Assembly: GCA_019426215.1 (NCBI GenBank)
Contig: CM033394.1
Span: forward strand, 16,636,195 to 16,700,194
Source of the DNA: Buddleja alternifolia
Lineage: Eukaryota > Streptophyta > Magnoliopsida > Lamiales > Scrophulariaceae
Length of the DNA stretch: 64,000 bases
Direction: 5' to 3'
Position numbers and translations under genes: made by a program. A model generated the notes under the pieces. The model worked only from the letters and a program-made list of their open reading frames with translations, was not told the origin of the DNA and did no database searches. Each line of letters opens with the position of its first letter. The first letter of the stretch is position 1. This document shows positions 58,601 to 64,000 of this stretch, in pieces.

Positions 58601-58884
58601 ACAACTTAGAGATTATGGAATCCTCTTAGGTCCTACTCCAATCCATTGTGATAACCAAAGAGGTTTAGCTATGACCTAAAACCCAGTCCTTCATTCTAGA
58701 ACCAAATACATTGACATTCGCTCCCATTTCTTGCGTGACCATGTTCAAAAGAAAAATATCTCCATGCATTTCATTGGAACTGACAAACAGTTGAAAGATA
58801 TCTTCACCAAAGCGCTCAATGAACAACATTTTCTCACTTTAAGAAGTGAATTAGGTACGATCGATTTAAACGCTTTATCATGAA
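55660..58884 (+). pseudogene. pol: Copia D pol, heavily decayed
   Basis: All four domains can be followed: protease (IDSGSSSHM, near 55690), integrase (56080-56660, best piece 56212-56421 with VDDFSRYTW), RT (57380-58260, IDDIIF retained near 57940), RNase H (58300-58860). Stops and frameshifts occur about every 100-200 bp, for example near 55902, 56030, 56398, 57376, 57573 and 58436. The RT motif around the first catalytic Asp is partly deleted near 57700. Non-functional. Confidence 0.85.
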
Positions 58885-59677
58885 GCATCATACTTTTTAT
58901 AGGCATATAATTTAGGGGAAATCCACTTTATTACAATGTCTAAATCGATTTCAAAATTGAAATGAGCTATCAATTTTAGGGGGAACTCTAAAACTGTACT
59001 TAATTCAAATAGTAATAGACAATGATCGAAATTGATTTTCAAAATTTTATGCATTGATCATTAGCGTTTACCTTTATGCATGTCAGACTAATCGCTAATA
59101 AAACAAAAATATTATCTCTTAAAAGCGATTCAAGTGTCTTTATTCTAAATGAAGGCTTCAGTGTTAAGATTATTCCCACTTTAACGCTACGTAACTTTCT
59201 TTGAAATTCATGCATTGTTTTCATCGCTAAACTGTATTGTGTGGATAAGTCCAAAAGATAAGATATGACAACTGCCCATGCGCTCCTATCAAATCTCAAA
59301 ATAGGCGGTTCAGCAACTACACATGCCTGGGTATGTGTCAGAGTACCAGCAGGCGCGTGCAACTCATGGTGAAAATTTTCTAGTAACTGCGGATTTCAAA
59401 TTTTATCTTTTACAACAGTTATCCCTATTTATCGCCCTTTTTCATATCCGTCTTTCTGCTTAAATGGCTCAGATTCAATGCTTTTCATTTCGGATTAATT
59501 GCATTTACACCTGGCATTTACCTAGGAATTGAGGAGTTACTTTTTTCCATTCTATTTAAACCCTTCAACTTTTTACAGAAAAAATTTATCACTCTCATAC
59601 GTACCTTGTTGTAAAAATTATCTAAGGAAAAAAGACCTTCTTCTTTCTCTCTCAAAAAGCTCAATACCTTTTCATCA
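58885..59677 (+). promoter_or_regulatory. Copia D pol-ORF2 spacer
   Basis: Homologous to the spacers in A and C: purine tracts near 58912 and 58978, and TATTTAAA at 59553-59560, 118-125 bp before the ORF2 ATG. The G-box cores seen in A and C have decayed here (CATGCG, TATGTG). Confidence 0.4.
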
Positions 59678-60900
59678 ATGGTGCCATCAAAGTCTTTTAA
59701 ATCTTCAAAATCTGATGTCGGAAACACCTCAAAATCTAGAACTGAAAAAGCTATGGACTATAATGTTGGTTTCCTGGTAAACTGGAATACCTCTTTCATA
59801 ATCAGCACTTTCCAATGAGAGAAATTCTCCGTCTCAGTCAAGATTCTGGACTCCAAAACTTTCTAAGCTCCCACTCTCTGATTCATGAGGCAGAGGTCAA
59901 GTTCTTCTTTGAGAATGCCTTCATTTTTTATGATGGGAACTCAATTTTTGCACTTTCCCATTTGCTTCAACACCATTTATTCTCACTCCCTAACTTCTTG
60001 CTAATTTGTTACAATTGCCCACTGACGGTGGAGATGTCGAAGAAGTTATGTCGGGAGATGCTACCAAGGTTTAGAAAAGAGTCCAGAGAGACGACATTGC
60101 TACAGGGTATGAACCGAATTTCAAGAAGAATGACATAAAGGGCGAGTATGTCATTCTTGTAGACATCTGCGCGAAGATGATGGAATGTCAGAAGGGATCG
60201 TTTGATAAGATCTCCAATCTGCAGTACAAGGTGATGATAGACATTTTAACCAAGTTGAAGGTCAATTTGGCTCTATACTTGTTTAATCGCTCAAAGCAGC
60301 GGTGCAGAAGTCAGTGAAACCTAAGCCTTATAGGATTATTTTAAATTATATTTTAAGCGCTAGTGGATACATTAATTCTAAAGCTTTCAAAGTTCCAGCG
60401 ATTAAATTTTACAATAAAAAGATGATTGGCGAACTGCTCAAACCCAAGCGAGTCGGTTGTGCAACAGTCCCTAAAGAAGAACGTGAGCATCTTTTTGCCG
60501 AAGCAAGGCCTCATGGTGATGGTGAGGAACAAGGAACTTCCTCATCAGATGAACCTAAAAAGGAAGTAGTGGTGAGGAGCAAAGAAAGACGATGAGCCAT
60601 CCAAGCCAGCGAAAAAGTAGTAAAAGAAGAAGAAGAAGAAGGAGACCAAGAAGATATCGCCCTCTCCATCTCCTCCTCCAGATTTTGTTTTTGTCCAAGA
60701 AGTTAGGGAAGAAGAATAAGAACAAGAAAAAGAAGTGCCACTCATTCGTAAGCGCACTCAGCAAACCACTCCAATGGATTAACAAGTGCTCCAATTGAGC
60801 CAGAGCCAGCGCTTGAAGAACCAGCGAGTACTGATCCTCCTTCTGAACCTATCGCAAAGCCTGAGGTTAATCTTCCTTCACAGGATTTTCTACTATCAGG

Positions 60901-60980
60901 GTAAGTACTTGTACATTTGCAAAGTACATTATCTTTTCCTTGTTAGTTATTTTCTTCTGACACTAGGATAAATTTTTCAG
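60901..60980 (+). other. Copia D ORF2 intron 1
   Basis: GTAAGT to TTTCAG, 80 nt, phase 1, matching A and C. Confidence 0.75.
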
Positions 60981-61160
60981 CTCGTAGAGCAGCCGATATT
61001 CAGTATGCTCTCAATACTTTAGAGGAATGCAATATTCCGATTCGTGCTACTCCTCTAACCACTCTCGTCAACCTTGACGATGATGTTTCTTTGGAGCCTG
61101 AGGCACAAGAACCATCTGTTCCTGACGCTCAAGCGACTAAGATCTATGAAAGTCTTTAGG

Positions 61161-61239
61161 GTAAGCATTTCTCTGTCTTTCTCTTAGAATTCTACTTAGT
61201 AGAAATATCTCTTTTGTCTTAGACACTTGCTTGTTTCAG
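61161..61239 (+). other. Copia D ORF2 intron 2
   Basis: GTAAGC to TTTCAG, 79 nt, phase 1. Carries the palindrome ATTCTACT/AGTAGAAT-like at 61188-61206 with one mismatch. Confidence 0.75.
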
Positions 61240-61309
61240 CTCCAATCGCGGCAGAATCTGAAGTTCCAACTGTCACTGAGGCAACCCCTCCTGAGGTTAA
61301 TATCGAGTT

Positions 61310-62785
61310 TGGTGGTCCTAAGTGGCATACGACAGGGTTTAGAATGGGGGAGGGGTGTTGAATACACCCTGAAGCCTTTTTTGACTTCAAAAATTTGTAT
61401 CACTTTTAAGAGTTTGAACGCTTAGTAAGCAAAGCGCTAGGTCAGGCGCTAAAGATAAGATAACTTAGACTTAGTGATTTTAGCATTTACCAAAGTAGGG
61501 TAACACTTAAATCGTTTAATCAGGTTTAGCACAGCGAAATTGATTTTTAAGCTTATCGTTCTTTTAGCCAAATAGTCGCTTAACCGTTTTAAAGACTTTC
61601 TAATGATATGATGCGAATAATAAAGTAAAGCAATAAAACAATAAAATGACACGAGATATGAAAGGTTCACTGGGTGATGTAATCCCAGCTACGTCCTTCT
61701 TCTCCTTTACACTTGGATAAAATCCACTAAAATGATAATCAAAGGATCACACAAAGGATTCTACAAACTAGAGGATAAGGAAGATCATCTTGAGCTGCTT
61801 GATCACACAGACTTTAGCTCCAATGAATATCCTCTTCAACAAGCTTCTCTCACACAGAAATGCCGCATGTAGATCAACAACTTTCTCACGCAGATGATAG
61901 AAGTTGAGGGTTTTCGTCACATGTTTGTTTGATTTTGAGAAGTTCAAACATGTTGGGATATCTCAATAAGAGTGTAGGGTTCTACTATGAAGATGTTTGA
62001 GATATCAATGACTGTCTTTGGAATGCATGTGAAAAACTTGAACGATTTTGTCTATGGAGTTTTCAAGCTTTTCTTAAGAATATTTCAACAAAGTTTCAAC
62101 CTTTTTCTTGCGTATGTATGTATATATTTAGGGTTTGCTGAAGGGTACTATTATAGAGATTTATTGAGATTTGTCCGTTGGACACATGCAGGTGCGTGTC
62201 TCTCACGCAGTGCCTGACATTCCTGAATTTTTGCAATTACCGATTGGATGTTAGTACTTTGAACTCTGAATTCAGACAACCTAGTCAAAAGGTGGCTTGT
62301 CCACAAGTCATAATGCCTTATCATATGTAATGAATTTATCAAGCATTTAAGGAGTTTTGAATTTATTTCTAATTGGAAATAAATGTCTGTTGATGATTGC
62401 ATTTAAGTCTTTCATGACTTGAGAATTTATTTCAGGTTAATCTGATCCTTGATCGCTTGAGTGTTCTGAGCGCTTGATTTATTATCCCTGAAGGAGTCAT
62501 ATAGCGTTTGACAGACACTTGATAAAAATCTTCATCTTCACTTGAGTTCAAATGCTGATCTTCAACTTCATCTCTGACAGACTCACCTAGAATTCTATCA
62601 GCAACTTGGTATCTAATATTTAGTCTAAAATCTATAAAGATAAACATTACAAGCCTAACAAAATAATAAACTTTCAAACACTTAAACAAGAATTCTATGA
62701 AAGCATAAACTTACATTCTTTTGGGGTTTAACATAAAATCCTACTCATGTCATCATCGAAACATCTAACATGAAATTTCCTAATA
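61310..62785 (-). repeat. Copia F 3' LTR
   Basis: 1476 bp. On the minus strand it starts TATTAGG (TG changed to TA) and ends GGACCACCA. The end hairpins are present but mutated. It resembles the copia A LTR throughout. Confidence 0.9.
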
Positions 62786-63027
62786 ATTTCCCCATTTTTG
62801 ATGATGTCAAGACCTTAACTCTTTTATAGTTTAAGAGTTGAAGAAAGGCTAAAAGATGTTATAAGTTAGCGCTAGAAAGTTAGTTGAGTTAGCTAATGTT
62901 AGATTATTTTCAACAAGATGTTTCAATGTTCAATCATTCATTCATATAGTAAATCTGAAGCATACAATGATTACACTGAAAAACATAAAGCAACAGAAGA
63001 TAAAAGAAAATAAAGCAAGATAAGTGA
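62786..63027 (-). other. Copia F sequence between ORF2 and 3' LTR
   Basis: Non-coding; ends with the polypurine tract AAAAATGGGGAAAT on the minus strand directly before the LTR. Confidence 0.8.
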
Positions 63028-64000
63028 TCATCTTCTCTGTCGCTTCTTCGACATCTCTTCCTGGAAGATCTCATTCGCTAGATCTATAACTCTGTTAATG
63101 TCAATCATAGTTGTATGATAGACTTCGTTGTAGTCCTCACAATTTTCTTTAGCGCTTACATTGAGTTCTAACATCCTCTCAATCCAATCTCTTAGAGGAA
63201 TTCCAAGCGTCCTGATAAGATCATGATACAGATCTTGTACTCGATCATTTGAAGGCTTCCATTTTAGAGGTCTCTTCAAGGGTCCAGCATAAGCGTGAAA
63301 ACACATACCTTCTAGAAAATCAACATCCAGATCGGGAAGCCTATGTCTGCCTCTGAAGTATCTTGATTTTCGCTTCTTTGTGAGCATCTTTTTTAGACTC
63401 ACAATCTTTTCAAACATGGAGCGCCAATTTTTGTTATTTGTTTTGGACATTGGCTCCTTGGCTTTGGCTTTAGGATCTTTTGAATTTTCTTCTTCTTCCC
63501 CCTTCTTGACTTCATCAAGGGAAGAGCATAGCTCAGCGATATCTCGTCAGAGTAGTCTGACTTCATCAACGAGGAGGGCTACTGGCACATTGATAATCTA
63601 TCCTACTGAATTAGAAATATTGTGTCTTTTAGTATCGCTGAAGCATTTTGAGCTAGCTGGCGATTAGACTCTTTAGATAGACCGGTGATTAAGGGAACTA
63701 TGCAGTCCAGTACTAATGTAGTACTCTTGACCTCAACGATTGAAATATCTCAGCTTCTGGTATCTGAGGCAAGCCTGATGTGAGTTTCATCATTGGCTAT
63801 CATTTTGGAGCAGGAACCCTCAATACTTTGGAGCGAGTTCCTTTCTGTTTTTCTGAAATCTTTGGCCTCTTGATCGCTATCTGAATTAGAGTCTGAGGAA
63901 GGAGGACACTTAGGGGATGGAATGAGTCCATATGAGCTTGAAACTGTGGCCTTACCTTTTGATTTGTCTGTGATAAAAGGTTCCTCGGGGTCTTCAGCAA
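63028..64000 (-). pseudogene. Copia F ORF2 C-terminal part
   Basis: The last about 320 codons. From 63548 down to TGA 63028-63030 the frame is open: KNWRSMFEKIVSLKKML, then RGRHRLPDLDVDFLEGM and a basic end, close to copia C. Upstream, a TGA near 63551 and a frameshift interrupt the likely coiled-coil region. Near 63850-63920 a serine/aspartate-rich run corresponds to the one in copia C. F keeps the best-preserved C-terminus of this ORF in the window. Confidence 0.75.

Larger units (their letters stand above)
52729..61309 (+). mobile_element. Copia D: deleted Sirevirus-like element with nested insertions
   Basis: It has the first 579 bp of a 5' LTR, then jumps directly to the C-terminal part of gag; the rest of the LTR, the PBS and most of gag are deleted. 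The pol region is complete in extent but heavily decayed. The spacer and the start of ORF2 follow, until copia F cuts it at 61310. Element H sits inside gag. Stop density is the highest of the family, so D is an older copy. Confidence 0.85.
59678..61309 (+). pseudogene. Copia D ORF2, cut by copia F
   Basis: ATG at 59678 (MVPSKS). Exon 1 runs to 60900 with frameshifts; 60302-60595 is the clearest piece (PKPYRIILNYILSASGY). A lysine-rich and an acidic stretch follow. Exon 2 is 60981-61160 (180 nt), open except for TAG at its last full codon. Exon 3 starts at 61240 and is cut by the LTR of F at 61310. It agrees with A and C in exon order and intron phase. Confidence 0.7.
61310..64000 (-). mobile_element. 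Copia F: 3' end of a Sirevirus-like element
   Basis: On the minus strand: ORF2 C-terminus (64000-63028), non-coding stretch, PPT (about 62800-62786), and 3' LTR (62785-61310). It is inserted in ORF2 exon 3 of copia D; the left target duplication is probably GAGTT (61305-61309). The 5' part is outside the window. Confidence 0.85.

Noticed and set aside
63800..64000. Minus-strand ORF at the right edge
   Set aside because: It is a shifted frame of ORF2; the true frame gives the serine/aspartate-rich segment of copia C.

Overview
The window is repeat-rich nuclear DNA of a flowering plant, almost certainly a dicot, built almost entirely of nested LTR retrotransposons. Primer-binding sites match plant initiator tRNA-Met and tRNA-Asp, Ty1/copia and Ty3/gypsy proteins are recognisable, target-site duplications are 5 bp, and many stop codons look like C-to-T decay. 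I see no intact host gene, rRNA, tRNA or CRISPR array. All coordinates and comparisons come from reading the sequence by eye; no search or alignment was run.

Layout: (1) 1-9729, copia A on the minus strand (5' LTR, gag, pol and a third ORF called ORF2 here; its 3' end lies outside). A sits inside the pol gene of copia B. (2) 9730-26148, the 3' part of copia B on the plus strand: pol tail, ORF2, and a 3' LTR split by a gypsy element G (16674-23852) and a gypsy-type solo LTR S (24054-25898). (3) 26149-49083, gypsy element E: a decayed 3' ORF followed by three tandem [3' UTR + LTR] modules, with a complete 14-kb copia C (30173-44182) inserted in the second module. (4) 49084-52728, AT-rich DNA with an old deleted copia T and a MITE-like fragment. 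(5) 52729-61309, a deleted copia D carrying an inserted solo-LTR-like element H. (6) 61310-64000, the 3' end of a minus-strand copia F inserted in ORF2 of D.

Copias A, B, C, D and F are one family. The tRNA-Met PBS, the PPT beside the 3' LTR, the long Gag C-terminus with a coiled coil, and a large ORF after pol place it near the Sirevirus (Maximus/SIRE) lineage. The third ORF is the most interesting part. In A, C and D it has two short phase-1 introns at matching places, a 180-186 nt middle exon, and a TATTTAAA box about 120 bp before its start, downstream of G-box motifs. This suggests a spliced gene with its own promoter rather than an env read by suppression from pol. It has no visible signal peptide or membrane segment.

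Elements G and E are from the Athila/Tat side of Ty3/gypsy. G keeps gag and protease but has no RT or integrase, so it is non-autonomous. G and E share a roughly 110-bp block in their 3' UTRs with small hairpins that look conserved as RNA structure. The order of insertion can be read: E first, then B and C into E, then A, G and S into B.
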